Below the pieces are notes generated by a model, which ran no database searches, was not told where the DNA came from, and saw only the letters and a program-made list of their open reading frames with translations. This document shows, piece by piece, positions 7,984 to 17,137 of a stretch of DNA of 64,000 bases. How positions within the stretch are numbered: the stretch's first letter is position 1; each line of letters begins with the position of its first letter. Position numbers and translations under genes: made by a program. The stretch lies in NCBI GenBank assembly GCA_046349435.1, contig JAXMCI010000017.1:85866-149865 (forward strand), in the 5' to 3' direction. This DNA is from JAXMCI01 sp046349435. Lineage in GTDB: Bacteria > Pseudomonadota > Alphaproteobacteria > Dongiales > Dongiaceae.

Positions 7984-9135
7984 ATGCTGTTGGCGCGCAT
8001 GCGGGGAGCGTTGCTGGGTGCCTGCGGCCTGCTGGCGCTGGCGGCGCCCGCCGCGGCGGCGGACAAGGTCGCGACGATCGCCTTCCAGGGCGCGCTGACC
8101 GGCCCGATCGCCTTCATCGGCGTGCCGATCGGCAACGCCGTGACGCTGGCGATCGAGCAGGCGAAGGACGAGCTCGCCAAGGCCGGCGTCGAGCTGCGCT
8201 ACCTGCCCGCCGACGACCAGGTCGATCCGGCGCAGGCGCCGGCCGTCGCCCGCAAGGTGATCCAGGACCCCGCCGTGCTCGGCGTGGTCGGGCCGATCTT
8301 CGGCAACACCGTCAACGCCGCCGGGCCGCTCTATACCGAGGCCCGCCTGGCGATGATGACGATCGGCACCGCGGCGGCGCTGACCACCAAGGGCTGGACG
8401 GTGTTCCGCATCGTGCCGAACGACGACCTGCAGTCGGTCGCCGTTGCCGGCTACCTCGTGCGCAAGCTGAAGCTGACCCGCATCGCCATCCTCGACGACG
8501 GCACGCAGTACGGCCACGGGCTGGCGGCGAAGGCCGAGGCGGAGGTGGCGCGGCTCGGCGGCACGGTGGTCACCGCCGAGACCATCGACCCGGCCTCCGA
8601 CGACTATTCCAGCACCATCGCCAAGCTGATGGCGGCCGGCGCCGAGGCGGTCTTCCTCGGCGCCGTCGTCGATACCGAGGCCGTGTTCAACCGGCAGCTC
8701 GCCGAGGCGGGCTTCAAGGGCGCCTTCTTCGCGCCCGACGGCTCGCTCTCGCCGGACTACGTCAAGCTCACCGGCGCCGGCGCGGAGGGCACCTACTTCA
8801 CCTGCCAGTGCGCTCCGGTGCCGGCCTATGGCGGCCCCGCCACCGGCCCCCTGGCGCGCTTCGTCGCCGCCTACGAGAAGCGCTTCGGCAGCCCGCCGCA
8901 GGCCTACACCGCCGAGGGCTACGACGCGGCCGGCATGATGATCGAGGCGATCCGCTCCGGCGTGCGCGACCGCGAGGGCATGCTCGCCTTCCTGCGCAGC
9001 CGGACCTTCGAGGGCGTGACGCGGACCTACCGCTTCCGCGCCGACGGCGAGCCGGAGGGCACGACGATCAACATCTACCAGGTGCGCGGCGGCCGGATCG
9101 CCTGGCTCGGCACCACCGACGAGCTCGTCCGGTGA
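7984..9135 (+). CDS. Branched-chain amino acid-type ABC transporter substrate-binding protein
   Basis: A 383-residue periplasmic LivK-type binding protein. A signal peptide (GALLGACGLLALAAPAAAA) is followed by VATIAFQGALTGPIAFIGVPIGNA, the family's ligand-cleft start. VLGVVGPIFGN, TEARLAMMTIGTAAALT and ILDDGTQYGHGLA are the expected lobe motifs. ATG 7984 was taken as start, with 7999 as an alternative. It is the first gene of a plus-strand liv operon (SBP, LivH, LivM-LivG, LivF). The substrate may be amino acids, amides or other small acids and cannot be fixed from sequence. Proximity to the cyanophycin-synthetase-like gene (divergent, about 115 bp away) hints at amino-acid traffic. Confidence 0.88.
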   Translation: MLLARMRGALLGACGLLALAAPAAAADKVATIAFQGALTGPIAFIGVPIGNAVTLAIEQAKDELAKAGVELRYLPADDQVDPAQAPAVARKVIQDPAVLGVVGPIFGNTVNAAGPLYTEARLAMMTIGTAAALTTKGWTVFRIVPNDDLQSVAVAGYLVRKLKLTRIAILDDGTQYGHGLAAKAEAEVARLGGTVVTAETIDPASDDYSSTIAKLMAAGAEAVFLGAVVDTEAVFNRQLAEAGFKGAFFAPDGSLSPDYVKLTGAGAEGTYFTCQCAPVPAYGGPATGPLARFVAAYEKRFGSPPQAYTAEGYDAAGMMIEAIRSGVRDREGMLAFLRSRTFEGVTRTYRFRADGEPEGTTINIYQVRGGRIAWLGTTDELVR

Positions 9136-9154
9136 GGCGGGGCATCCCCCTCGC

Positions 9155-10093
9155 GTGAGCTGCCCGGCAAGCCTCGCGGCGCAGTTCTTCCCGAGCCTGT
9201 TCAACGGCCTGGCGATCGGCGCGATCTACGCCCTGATCGCGCTCGGCCTCAGCATGGTCTACGGCATCCTCAACCTGATCAACTTCGCCCATGGCGAGGT
9301 CTTCATGGTCGGCGCCTTCGCCGCGCTGGGGGTGCTGACGGCGCTCGGCACCGGCGCCGGCGGCGGCACGCCGGTCCTGCTCGCGGCGCTGGCGGGGCTC
9401 GCCGCCGCCGCGGCGGGCGGGCTCGCCGCCATGCTGCTCGAGCGGCTCGCCTACCGGCTGCGCCGCGCCGGCGCGCCGCGCCATGCCGCGATGATCTCCG
9501 GCCTGGGCGCCAGCATCCTGCTGCAGGAGAGCTTCGCGCTGCTCTTCGGGCGCGGCAACCTGCCGGTCCCGCCGCTGCTGCCGGTGGTCACGCTGGTCGG
9601 CGTCGGCGGCGGCCGGATCACCAACCGGATGGTCCTGGTCTTCGCCGCCACCGCGATCATGCTGGTGCTCCTCGACCGCCTGGTGACCCGCACCCGGCTC
9701 GGCCGGGGAATGCGCGCCATGGCGCAGGACCCGCGCGCCGCCGCCCTGCTCGGCGTCGACATTCCCCGCGTCGTGCTGTGGACCTTCCTGGTCGGCGGGC
9801 TCTGCGCCGGGCTGGGCGGCTTCCTCTACGGCCTCTATTTCGGCAAGGTCGGCTACCTCCTCGGCTTCGTGCCGGGCCTCAAGGGGCTGACCGCGGCCGT
9901 GCTCGGCGGCGTCGGCAACCTGCCCGGCGCGGTGGTGGGCGGCCTGCTGCTCGGGCTGCTGGAGAATTTCGGGGTGATCTGCCTGCCCTCGCAGCTCAAG
10001 GACGTGGTCGGCTTCGGCGCGCTGATCCTGGTCCTGCTGCTGCGGCCGCAGGGCCTCCTCGGCGAACGGATCGCGCCGCCGCGGCGGTCATGA
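9155..10093 (+). CDS. livH: Branched-chain amino acid ABC transporter permease LivH
   Basis: A 312-residue inner-membrane permease with about eight hydrophobic segments. The family signature GLAIGAIYALIALGLSMVYG followed by NLINFAHGEVFMVGA is at the N-terminus, and LKGLTAAVLGGVGNLPGAVVGG near the C-terminus is the LivH cytoplasmic coupling motif. The start is a GTG at 9155, since no ATG lies in a suitable position. It lies 19 bp after the binding-protein gene, and its stop overlaps the LivM start (ATGA at 10090). Confidence 0.9.
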   Translation: MSCPASLAAQFFPSLFNGLAIGAIYALIALGLSMVYGILNLINFAHGEVFMVGAFAALGVLTALGTGAGGGTPVLLAALAGLAAAAAGGLAAMLLERLAYRLRRAGAPRHAAMISGLGASILLQESFALLFGRGNLPVPPLLPVVTLVGVGGGRITNRMVLVFAATAIMLVLLDRLVTRTRLGRGMRAMAQDPRAAALLGVDIPRVVLWTFLVGGLCAGLGGFLYGLYFGKVGYLLGFVPGLKGLTAAVLGGVGNLPGAVVGGLLLGLLENFGVICLPSQLKDVVGFGALILVLLLRPQGLLGERIAPPRRS

Positions 10094-11886
10094 TGCGCGG
10101 CGGGCCGGCCGCCCTCCGCCGCCTCGCCGCGCAGTGGCCGCTGCTCGCCGTGCTGGCGCTCGGCCTCTGGGGCCTGCGGCCGTTCGGGATCGGCTCGGAC
10201 TATTGGAGCGCCGTGATCGTCATGGCCGGCATCTACATGCTGCTGGCCATGGGCCTCAACACCGTCGTCGGCTATGCCGGGCTGCTCGATCTCGGCTATG
10301 CCGGCTTCTGGGCGGTGGGCGCCTATGCCGCCGCCATCCTCACCGGCAAGGGCCCGATCCAGCCGATCGCGCTCGATTTCTGGAGCGCGCTGCCGCTGGC
10401 CGTGCTCGCCGCGGTGGCGAGCGGCCTGCTGCTCGGCATCGTCACGCTCCGGGTCCGCGGCGACTACCTGGCGATCATCACGCTGGGCTTCGGCGAGATG
10501 GTGCGGATCGCGGCCAATGCCTGGGATTCGCTGACCAACGGGCCGGCCGGGATCACCGGCATCGAGCATCCCCGCCTGCTCGGCCGCAGCCTCGGGCTGG
10601 AGCCCGGCCACTACGTGCCGCTGATCTGGGCCTGCATCGGCGGGCTCGGGCTGCTGATCGGCAATCTCCGGCGCTCGCGGGTCGGCCGCGCCTGGCACGC
10701 CACCCGGCAGGACGAGGAGGCGGCCGAGACGCTGGGCGTGCCGACCTTCCGGATGAAGCTGCTCGCCTTCGCGCTCGGCGCGTCGACGGCCGGCTTCGCC
10801 GGCGCCATCTACGGCGCCTATGTCGGCTTCATCGCGCCGGCCAACTTCACCCTGCTCACCGCCATCATGGTGCTGGCCGCCGTGGTGCTCGGCGGCATGG
10901 GCAGCATGCGCGGCGCCATGCTCGGCGCCGCGGCGGTGGTCTTCCTGCCGGAGCTGTTCCGCGATCTCGACCGCGCCCGCTATCTCGCCTTCGGCGTCAT
11001 CCTGGTGGCGATGATGGTGCTGCGCCCGGCCGGGCTGCTGCCGCCCGCCGTCCGCCGCTACCGGCTGCCGTCCGCGGCCGAGCCCGGGCTCGCCGCGGCC
11101 GGCCGTCCGCCCGAGGGCGACGGGCCGCTGCTGCGGATCCAGGGGCTGACGCACCGCTTCGGCGGGCTCCACGCCCTCGACGGCATCGACCTCGCGCTGC
11201 CCTCCGGCGGCATCTCTGCGCTGATCGGCCCCAACGGCGCCGGCAAGAGCACGCTGCTCGACCTCGTCAGCGGCCGGCTGCGGCCGCAGCAGGGCGGCCT
11301 CGCCCTCGCCGGACGGCGGCTCGCCGGGCTGTCGCCGCACCGCATCGCGGCGCTGGGCGTCGCCCGCACCTTCCAGCAGATCCGCCTCGTCGCCGACGTC
11401 ACGGTGGCGGAGAACGTCTTGCTCGGCGCCGACCTGCGCGGCGGCGCCGGCGCGCTCGGCCTGGCGCCTCGCCGCCGGCGGCGCGCCGCCGAGCGGCGCG
11501 GCGCTGGCGGCGGCCGCCGCCGCGCTCGCCTTCTGCGACATCGCGCATCTCGCCGACCGGCTCGCCGGCGCGTCGTCCGGCGGCGACCAGCGCCGCGTCG
11601 AGATCGCCCGGGCGCTGGCCACCCGGCCGCGGCTGCTGCTGCTCGACGAGCCGGCGGCCGGGATGAACGCCGGCGAGCGGCAGGCCTTGCAGGCCCTGAT
11701 CCGGCGGATCGCCGCGGCATCACGGTGGTCCTGGTCGAGCACGACCTCGACCTCGTCATGGCGACCGCGGCCCGGGTCCTCGTGCTCGACCGCGGCCGGC
11801 TGATCGCCGACGGCCCGCCGGAGCGCGTCCGCGCCGATCCCGCCGTGCTCGAGGCCTATCTCGGCCGGGCCGCGGACGCGGCTCCG
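10090..11886 (+). CDS. LivM-LivG fusion: ABC permease plus ATPase, LivG half frameshifted twice
   Basis: Residues 1-340 form an intact LivM permease (MGLNTVVGYAGLLDLGYAGF, TLRVRGDYLAIITLGFGEM). The frame continues into a LivG ATPase with Walker A IGPNGAGKSTLLDLVSG. Such LivM-LivG fusions are common in alphaproteobacteria. The frame then breaks: near 11459-11462 one base appears to be extra, after which FCDIAHLADRLAGASSGGDQRR and LLLLDEPAAGMNAGE continue in the next frame. Near 11716 one G appears missing, restoring ITVVLVEHDLDLVMA. Both are single-base changes at short G/C runs. No clear stop separates LivG from LivF, so the boundary at 11886 is approximate. Confidence 0.75.
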
Positions 11887-12697
11887 ATGCCGCCGGCGCG
11901 GCGCGCCGCGATCCGGCTGCAACCCCGGCCAGAATTCCCGGCGCGGTGCCGACCGGCGGTGCGCGGGCTGCGGGTCGCCTACGGGCCGGTCGAGGCGGTG
12001 CGGGGCATCGACCTCGAGGTCGGGCCGGGCGAGATCGTCGCGCTGATCGGCGCCAACGGCGCCGGCAAGACGACGACGCTGCTCGCCCTCTCCGGCGGGC
12101 GCCGCGGCCGGCTCGATCCTGCTCGGCGGCGAGGCGATCGAGCGCTGGCCGGCGGCGGCGATCGCCGCGGCGGGGGTGGCGCACGTCCCCGAGGGGCGCC
12201 GCATCTTCCCGCGCATGACGGTGTGGGAGAACCTCGTCATGGGCGGCCATGCCCGCCACGCCATCCCCGACGCGGCCGATCTCGAGCGCGTCTTCGCGCT
12301 CTTCCCGGTGCTGCGCGAGCGCCTCGCCCAGCCCGGCGGCACGCTGTCGGGCGGCGAGCAGCAGATGCTCGCCATGGCGCGGGCCATCGTCGCGCGGCCC
12401 CGGCTGCTGCTGCTCGACGAGCCGACCATGGGCCTCGCCCCGCCGCTGGCGCGCGCTGGTTCTGCAGACCGTCGGCGAGATCGCCGCCGCCGGCACCGCG
12501 ATCCTGCTGGTCGAGCAGAACGCCGCGCTCGCGCTGGCGCTTCTCGCCGACCGCGCCTGCGTGATGGAACGCGGCCGCATCCGCCTCTCCGCCCGGCCGC
12601 CACCCTGTCGCTCGACGGCGAGGTCCGGGCGCTCTATCTGGATCCCCTCCGCGCGAGCGGGAGAGGGAGGGGCCCGGCGCGTCAGCGCCGAGGGTGA
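11887..12697 (+). CDS. livF: ABC transporter ATP-binding protein LivF, frameshifted three times
   Basis: Second ATPase of the transporter. Readable blocks in order are VRGLRVAYGPVEAVRGIDLE and GANGAGKTTTLLALSG (frame 1), GSILLGGEAIERW through LSGGEQQMLAMARAI and LLLLDEPTMGLAPPL (frame 2), LVLQTVGEIAAAGTAILLVEQ (frame 3), then ATLSLDGEVRALYL (frame 2). The shifts lie near 12097 (extra G), 12450 (extra base) and 12591 (missing G). One base at each place restores a normal LivF of about 235-240 residues. The start is uncertain: ATG 11887 or GTG 11959. The 3' end runs into a palindromic repeat, so the last dozen codons may not be original. Confidence 0.65.
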
Positions 12698-12752
12698 GGG
12701 TCGCGCGGCGGCACCGCCCTCACCCCGACCCTCTCCCGCAAGCGGGAGAGGG
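12655..12752. repeat. Palindromic REP-like intergenic element
   Basis: A short GC-rich repeat between the convergent liv and sugar-transport groups. It contains a perfect hairpin, CCCTCTCCCGC (12729-12739), AA, GCGGGAGAGGG (12742-12752), and an outer GGTGAGGG/CCCTCACC pair. Elements of this appearance are common in alphaproteobacterial intergenic regions. The hairpin could also end transcription from both sides, although no T-run follows it. Confidence 0.55.
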
Positions 12753-12775
12753 AGCTATGCGATAGGATATGCGTC

Positions 12776-13975
12776 CTACTTCCCCGACACCAGCCGCAGC
12801 ACCGTGTCCCGCGCCGCGTCGTAGCCCTCGCGGACCAGGATCTCGTAGAGCGGGATCTGGCCGAGCTGCGACCAGACGTAGTTCTTCAGCTGGTTGAAGG
12901 GCCGGCCGGCGAGGTCGCGGTCGCTGAGGCCGAGCGCGTCGCGGGCGATCTGCTGCAGCATCGGCCCCGTGTGGAGCTGTGCGGCGCCCATCGCATAGGG
13001 CCAGTTCATGTCGGCGAGGTGGGTGACCCACTGCTCGCCCGGCACCGGCGCCAGCACCTCGCGTCCGCCGCGCCGCTCGAGCAGCCCGTAATCCACCGGG
13101 TCGACCTGGGCCATCACCGCGGCGGCCTTGATGAAGTGCGCCACGCGGTCGAGGCCGATCCAGTTGCAGACCACCTTCTTGCCGTCCATCCGGGCATCGA
13201 GCGCGGAGAGCTGGTGCGCCGCCGCCATCGCCATGACGATGCGCGAATCGAAGCGCCGGTACATCAGCTCGGCGGTGACGTAGATGCAGTGGGCATGCCA
13301 GGTGTCGTCGTAGACGGTGCGCGGCTCCTCCAGCCAGGAGCCGTCCTCCTGCCACTGGTAGAGCCAGACCTTCGGGTACTCGTGGACGCAGAGCGCGGCG
13401 GCCGGCAGGTCGCGGTTGAGCGGCACGCCGTAGAACTGGCGGTAGTTCTGCGTGTAGGCGTCGGCCATGCGCACGTTGTAGGCGACGGTGACGGCGAGCC
13501 CGCCGGGATGGGCGTTGTAGAAGTCGTTGTGGCTGGAGGGCGCCGTCAGGTAGCTCTGCGGGTTCATGTGGCCGCGCGGCCAGACCTCGTCGGGATGGTC
13601 CTCGCGGTTGAAGAAGCCGAGCTTGACCATCTCGTCGAACAGCCGGCGCCGGTCGGCGTCGCCGGGATAGAGCTCGAGGAAGCTGATCCGCGGCTTCTCC
13701 ACGCATTCCGTCATCAGCCGGCGATAGCCGGCATCCTCGAGGCTGGCGGCGGTGGCGAGCAGCTCGTTGTAGGCGCTGGTGACCAGCCGGGAGGCCCGCG
13801 CCATCGCCTCGGGCGAGAGCGCGATCACCGCCTCGAGCGGCAGGCGCTCCGGCAGGGCGAGATCGGCGGAGAAGCCGCCATAGGCGAAGCGGCCGGGCAG
13901 CGGGCCTCCGGGGTTGCCGACCGAATGGGCGTGCGCGTGCCCGTGCGCGTGGCCGTGGTGATGGGCATGGGTCAT
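12776..13975 (-). CDS. Uncharacterised protein with His-rich N-terminus, possibly HD-fold-like
   Basis: A 399-residue cytoplasmic protein I do not recognise. It begins with a striking His-rich run (MTHAHHHGHAHGHAHAH), suggesting metal binding. The middle has PSSHNDFYNAHPGGLAVT, then ALCVHEYPKVW, then DDTWHAHCIYV and MAMAAAHQ. The order PGGL-helix, ALxxHExxK, then spaced His loosely recalls HD-domain phosphohydrolases (PGGL...H, ALLHDIGK), but HD reads HE here, so this is a guess. No signal peptide or membrane segment is seen. It overlaps the upstream ABC ATPase by 4 bp and is the last gene of the LacI-headed cluster, so a role in processing the imported compound is plausible. Confidence 0.55.
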   Translation of the reverse strand: MTHAHHHGHAHGHAHAHSVGNPGGPLPGRFAYGGFSADLALPERLPLEAVIALSPEAMARASRLVTSAYNELLATAASLEDAGYRRLMTECVEKPRISFLELYPGDADRRRLFDEMVKLGFFNREDHPDEVWPRGHMNPQSYLTAPSSHNDFYNAHPGGLAVTVAYNVRMADAYTQNYRQFYGVPLNRDLPAAALCVHEYPKVWLYQWQEDGSWLEEPRTVYDDTWHAHCIYVTAELMYRRFDSRIVMAMAAAHQLSALDARMDGKKVVCNWIGLDRVAHFIKAAAVMAQVDPVDYGLLERRGGREVLAPVPGEQWVTHLADMNWPYAMGAAQLHTGPMLQQIARDALGLSDRDLAGRPFNQLKNYVWSQLGQIPLYEILVREGYDAARDTVLRLVSGK

Positions 13976-15120
13976 GGCTGGGCTCCCTGGTTGGCCCCTT
14001 GCTGGGCGAGAACGGGCCCGGCCGCCGGCGGCGCGAGGAAGCGCCCGCTGTCGCGGTCGAGCAGACGGTGGGGTTGCGGCGCGAAGCCGATCCAGACCTG
14101 CTGGTCGGGCGCGGCGTGGAAGCCGCGCGGCACCAGCGCCTTCAGCAGGCTGTCGCCGAGCCTGAGGTCGAGCACGCGCCGGGCGCCGAGATGCTCGCTC
14201 CAGACGGTGCGCGCCGGGAACGGCGTGGCGGCGGTCTCGGCCGGCGACACCGCGATCTCCTCGGCGCGCAGCCCGATGGCGAGCGCGCGCGGCCGGGCCG
14301 CCGGCGCCAGGGCGCGGGCCGCCGGCATGGCGAGCCGGAAGCCGGCGCCGGCCAGCACCGGCACGTCGCCGGCGCCGCCCTCGAGCGCCGCCGGCAGCAG
14401 GTTCATCGGCTGCGCTCCCACGAAGCGGGCGACGAACTCGGTGGCCGGCCGCTGATAGACCTCGGCGGGCGGCCCGATCTGGCGGAAGCGGCCCTGGTCG
14501 AGCACCCCGATGCGGTCGGCCAGGCTCATCGCCTCGACCTGGTCGTGGGTGACGTAGAGCATGGTCTGGCGGCCGGCCGCGTGCATCCGCTTGAAGGCCA
14601 GCCGGAGCGCGATGCGCAGCCGCGCATCGAGGTTGGCGAGCGGCTCGTCGAGCATCAGCAGCGCGCCCGGCCGGATGATCGCCCGGCCGATCGCGACCCG
14701 CTGCTGCTCGCCGCCGGAGAAGGTGCGGGGATGGCGGTCGAGCAGGTGCTCGACCTTGAGCAGCGCCGCGACCTCGGCGACCCGCCGCCCGATCTCGTCG
14801 ACCGGCACCGCCGCGGCACGCAGCGGGAAGGCGAGGTTCTCGAAGGCGGTCAGCGTCGGGAACAGCGCGTTGGTCTGGAACAGCAGGCTGAGGTTGCGCT
14901 CGCGCGGCGCCAGGTCGTCGAGCCGGCGGCCGTCGAGCGCGATGCTGCCGGCCTCGGGCCGGACCAGGCCGGCGATCGCCTTCAGCAGGGTCGACTTGCC
15001 GGCATTGGTCGGCCCCAGGATGACGAAGAGCTCGCCCGGCCGGACCGCGAGCTCGACGCCGTCGAGCGCCACGACCTTGCCGAAGCGCTTGGCCAGCGCG
15101 CTGACGGCGAGCCCGCTCAC
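13972..15120 (-). CDS. Sugar-type ABC transporter ATP-binding protein, second ATPase (MalK/UgpC family)
   Basis: A 382-residue ATPase with the C-terminal regulatory OB-fold typical of sugar importers. Walker A is GPTNAGKST rather than the usual GPSGCGKST, the signature is FSGGEQQRVAIGRA, Walker B is LLMLDEPLANLDA and the H-loop is YVTHDQVEAM. The start is a GTG at 15120 overlapping the stop of the other ATPase (GTGA). The pairing of two non-identical ATPases with two permeases recalls GlpS/GlpT of the rhizobial glycerol ABC transporter and suggests an ATPase heterodimer. Confidence 0.85.
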   Translation of the reverse strand: MSGLAVSALAKRFGKVVALDGVELAVRPGELFVILGPTNAGKSTLLKAIAGLVRPEAGSIALDGRRLDDLAPRERNLSLLFQTNALFPTLTAFENLAFPLRAAAVPVDEIGRRVAEVAALLKVEHLLDRHPRTFSGGEQQRVAIGRAIIRPGALLMLDEPLANLDARLRIALRLAFKRMHAAGRQTMLYVTHDQVEAMSLADRIGVLDQGRFRQIGPPAEVYQRPATEFVARFVGAQPMNLLPAALEGGAGDVPVLAGAGFRLAMPAARALAPAARPRALAIGLRAEEIAVSPAETAATPFPARTVWSEHLGARRVLDLRLGDSLLKALVPRGFHAAPDQQVWIGFAPQPHRLLDRDSGRFLAPPAAGPVLAQQGANQGAQP

Positions 15121-16220
15121 GCCGCGCGCTCCAGCGCCGCCGGCCGGACGACGCGGCCGCTGCCGGCCTCGATCAGGTGCAGCCGCTCGGGCGGCAGGCG
15201 CAGCTGCAGCCGCTCGCCCGGCCGGGCGAAGCCGGGCGGGGCCACGGCGCGGATCGTCTCGCCGGCATAGTCGAGATGCAGCACGCATTCGGCGCCGAGA
15301 TCCTCGACCACGCCGACCTCGACGGCAATGCCGTCGGGCTGCGGCTCGCGGCCGAGCGCGAGGTCGTGCGGCCGGATGGCCAGCTGGTGGCGGCCGGGCG
15401 CGAGGTCGCCGCGGCCGAGCCGGAGCCCGCGATGCAGCGCCGTGGCGGCGACCAGCTCGCCGCCCTCGCGCGTCACCTCGCAGCCGATCAGGTTGATCGG
15501 CGGGTCGCCGATGAACTCGGCGACGAAGCGGTCGACCGGGCGGTCGTAGATCTCGTCGGGCGTGCCGATCTGCAGCAGGGCGCCGTCCCGCATGATGGCG
15601 ATGCGGTCCGACATGCTCATCGCCTCGACCTGGTCGTGGGTGACGTAGAGCACGGTCTGGCCGAGCTCGCGCTGCAGCTGCTTCAGCTCGCCGCGCAGCG
15701 CGGCGCGCAGCGCGGCGTCGAGGTTGGACATCGGCTCGTCGAGCAGCAGCAGCTCGGGCTCGGTCAGCAGCACGCGGCCGAGCGCCACGCGCTGCATCTC
15801 GCTCATGTTGAGGCTGTCGCCGCGCCGCTTCAGCCGGTCGGCGAGGCCGAGCTTCTCCGCCATGGCGGCGACGCGGCGCCGGCGCTCGCCCCAGCCGAGG
15901 CCGCGGCCGGCCAGCCCGAATCCGAGATTGGCCGCCACCGTCAGGCGCGAGAAGACGGCGTAGTCCTGGAACACCAGGCCGATGCGCCGGCGCTGCGGCG
16001 GCAGGTCGTTCACCACCCGGCCGTCGACCCGGATCTCGCCCTCGGTCGGCTGCTCGAAGCCGGCGATCATGGCCAGCGTCGTCGACTTGCCGCAGCCCGA
16101 CGGCCCGAGCAGCGAGACGAACTCGCCCTTGCCGACGGCGAGCGACAGGCCGCGCACCGCCTGCACCGCGTCGAAGCGCTTGACGAGCGAGCGCAGCTCG
16201 AGGCGGGGCGGCTGGCTCAT
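15117..16220 (-). CDS. Sugar-type ABC transporter ATP-binding protein, first ATPase (MalK/UgpC family)
   Basis: A 367-residue ATPase. Walker A GPSGCGKST, Q-loop LVFQDYAVF, Walker B LLLLDEPMSNLDA and H-loop YVTHDQVEAM are canonical, but the ABC signature reads NMSEMQRVALGR instead of LSGGQ. The partner ATPase downstream has a canonical signature, so in a heterodimer the two composite ATP sites would differ. A TOBE/OB-fold C-terminus is present (LAIRPHDLAL). It overlaps both neighbours by 4 bp within the permease-ATPase-ATPase operon. Confidence 0.87.
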   Translation of the reverse strand: MSQPPRLELRSLVKRFDAVQAVRGLSLAVGKGEFVSLLGPSGCGKSTTLAMIAGFEQPTEGEIRVDGRVVNDLPPQRRRIGLVFQDYAVFSRLTVAANLGFGLAGRGLGWGERRRRVAAMAEKLGLADRLKRRGDSLNMSEMQRVALGRVLLTEPELLLLDEPMSNLDAALRAALRGELKQLQRELGQTVLYVTHDQVEAMSMSDRIAIMRDGALLQIGTPDEIYDRPVDRFVAEFIGDPPINLIGCEVTREGGELVAATALHRGLRLGRGDLAPGRHQLAIRPHDLALGREPQPDGIAVEVGVVEDLGAECVLHLDYAGETIRAVAPPGFARPGERLQLRLPPERLHLIEAGSGRVVRPAALERAA

Positions 16221-17137
16221 CGCTTGACGGCGCCGAAGGACAGCCCGCGCACCAGGTGGCGCTGGATCAGGTAGCCGAAGAAGATCACCGGGACGGTGGA
16301 GATCGCGCCCATCGCCGCCTGCACGCCGTAGAGCTTGCCGGAGCTGGCCGAGACGTAGTTGGCGACCTGCACGGTGACGGTGACGACGCGGCCGCTGGTC
16401 AGCGTCAGCGCGAAGAGGAATTCCGACCAGTTGAGGATGAAGACGAAGAGGGCGGTGGCCAGGATGCCGCCCTTGACCAGCGGCAGGGTCACCCGGCGGA
16501 AGGCCTGCAGCGGCGTCAGCCCGTGCACCATCGCGGCGCCCTCGAGCTCGGGCGGCACCTCGTCGATGAAGCTGCGGATCATCCAGATGCTGAAGGGCAG
16601 GGTGAAGGCGGTGTAGGCGATCACCATGCCGGCGTAGGAATCGGTGAGGCCGAGCAGCGAGAACAGCACCACCATCGGCACCACCACGGCGATCGGCGGG
16701 AACATCCGGATGGTGAGGAACTGGAAGGCGAAGCTCGGGCCGCCGGTGCCGAAGCGCGAGATGGCGTAGGCGGCGAGCGTGCCGAAGGCGACCGAGAAGA
16801 AGGTTGCCAGGACCGAGATGATGGCCGAGTCGCCGAACGCCTTCCAGGCGCTGCCCGAGACCTTGTAGTCGAGCGATCCCGATTCCTGGGCCGCCACGCG
16901 GCGCGCCTCCTCGGGGAAGAAGACGATGCGGTAGTTCTGCAGCGTCGGATGGCTGGTGATCCAGACCGGCGGCGAGGCGGCCCATTCCTCCTGCGGCTTC
17001 AGCGAGGTCGAGACCAGCCAGAAGATCGGGAAGAAGGCGATGACCATGGCGACCAGCACGGCCACGCGGCGCAGCGCCCGCCAGACGCGGCTGCCGGCCG
17101 CATGCGGCGCCACGGCGGCGCGGCGTGCCTCAGCCAT
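16217..17137 (-). CDS. Sugar ABC transporter permease, MalG/UgpE family
   Basis: A 306-residue inner-membrane permease with about six membrane segments. The coupling loop EGAAMVHGLTPLQAFRRVTLPL matches the EAA motif. The long N-terminal periplasmic loop (YRIVFFPEEARRVAAQES) is typical of MalG-like partners. It overlaps the other permease by 8 bp and the first ATPase by 4 bp, so the complex is translated as a unit. The substrate is not determinable; carbohydrate or polyol is expected from the family. Confidence 0.88.
   Translation of the reverse strand: MAEARRAAVAPHAAGSRVWRALRRVAVLVAMVIAFFPIFWLVSTSLKPQEEWAASPPVWITSHPTLQNYRIVFFPEEARRVAAQESGSLDYKVSGSAWKAFGDSAIISVLATFFSVAFGTLAAYAISRFGTGGPSFAFQFLTIRMFPPIAVVVPMVVLFSLLGLTDSYAGMVIAYTAFTLPFSIWMIRSFIDEVPPELEGAAMVHGLTPLQAFRRVTLPLVKGGILATALFVFILNWSEFLFALTLTSGRVVTVTVQVANYVSASSGKLYGVQAAMGAISTVPVIFFGYLIQRHLVRGLSFGAVKR

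Noticed and set aside
5327..8098. A 923-codon open frame on the plus strand opposite the cyanophycin-synthetase-like gene
   Set aside because: It is Arg/Gln/Asp-rich low-complexity translation of the antisense strand, as expected at about 70 % GC, and shows no family motif.
10090..12564. A single LivM-LivG-LivF triple fusion read in one frame
   Set aside because: The frame is open throughout, but between 11460 and 11716 and beyond 12097 it no longer encodes ATPase motifs, which lie in other frames. A LivM-LivG fusion is supported; a true triple fusion is not.
11455..12600. Programmed ribosomal frameshifting in the ATPase genes
   Set aside because: Five shifts in both directions without slippery heptamers or a downstream structure, plus the same type of defect in waaA, DUF374, DUF2218 and the VOC fusion, fit sequence error better.
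9853..12603. A 916-codon open frame on the minus strand across the liv genes
   Set aside because: It is a shadow of LivH/LivM/LivG/LivF, whose motifs are clear on the plus strand.
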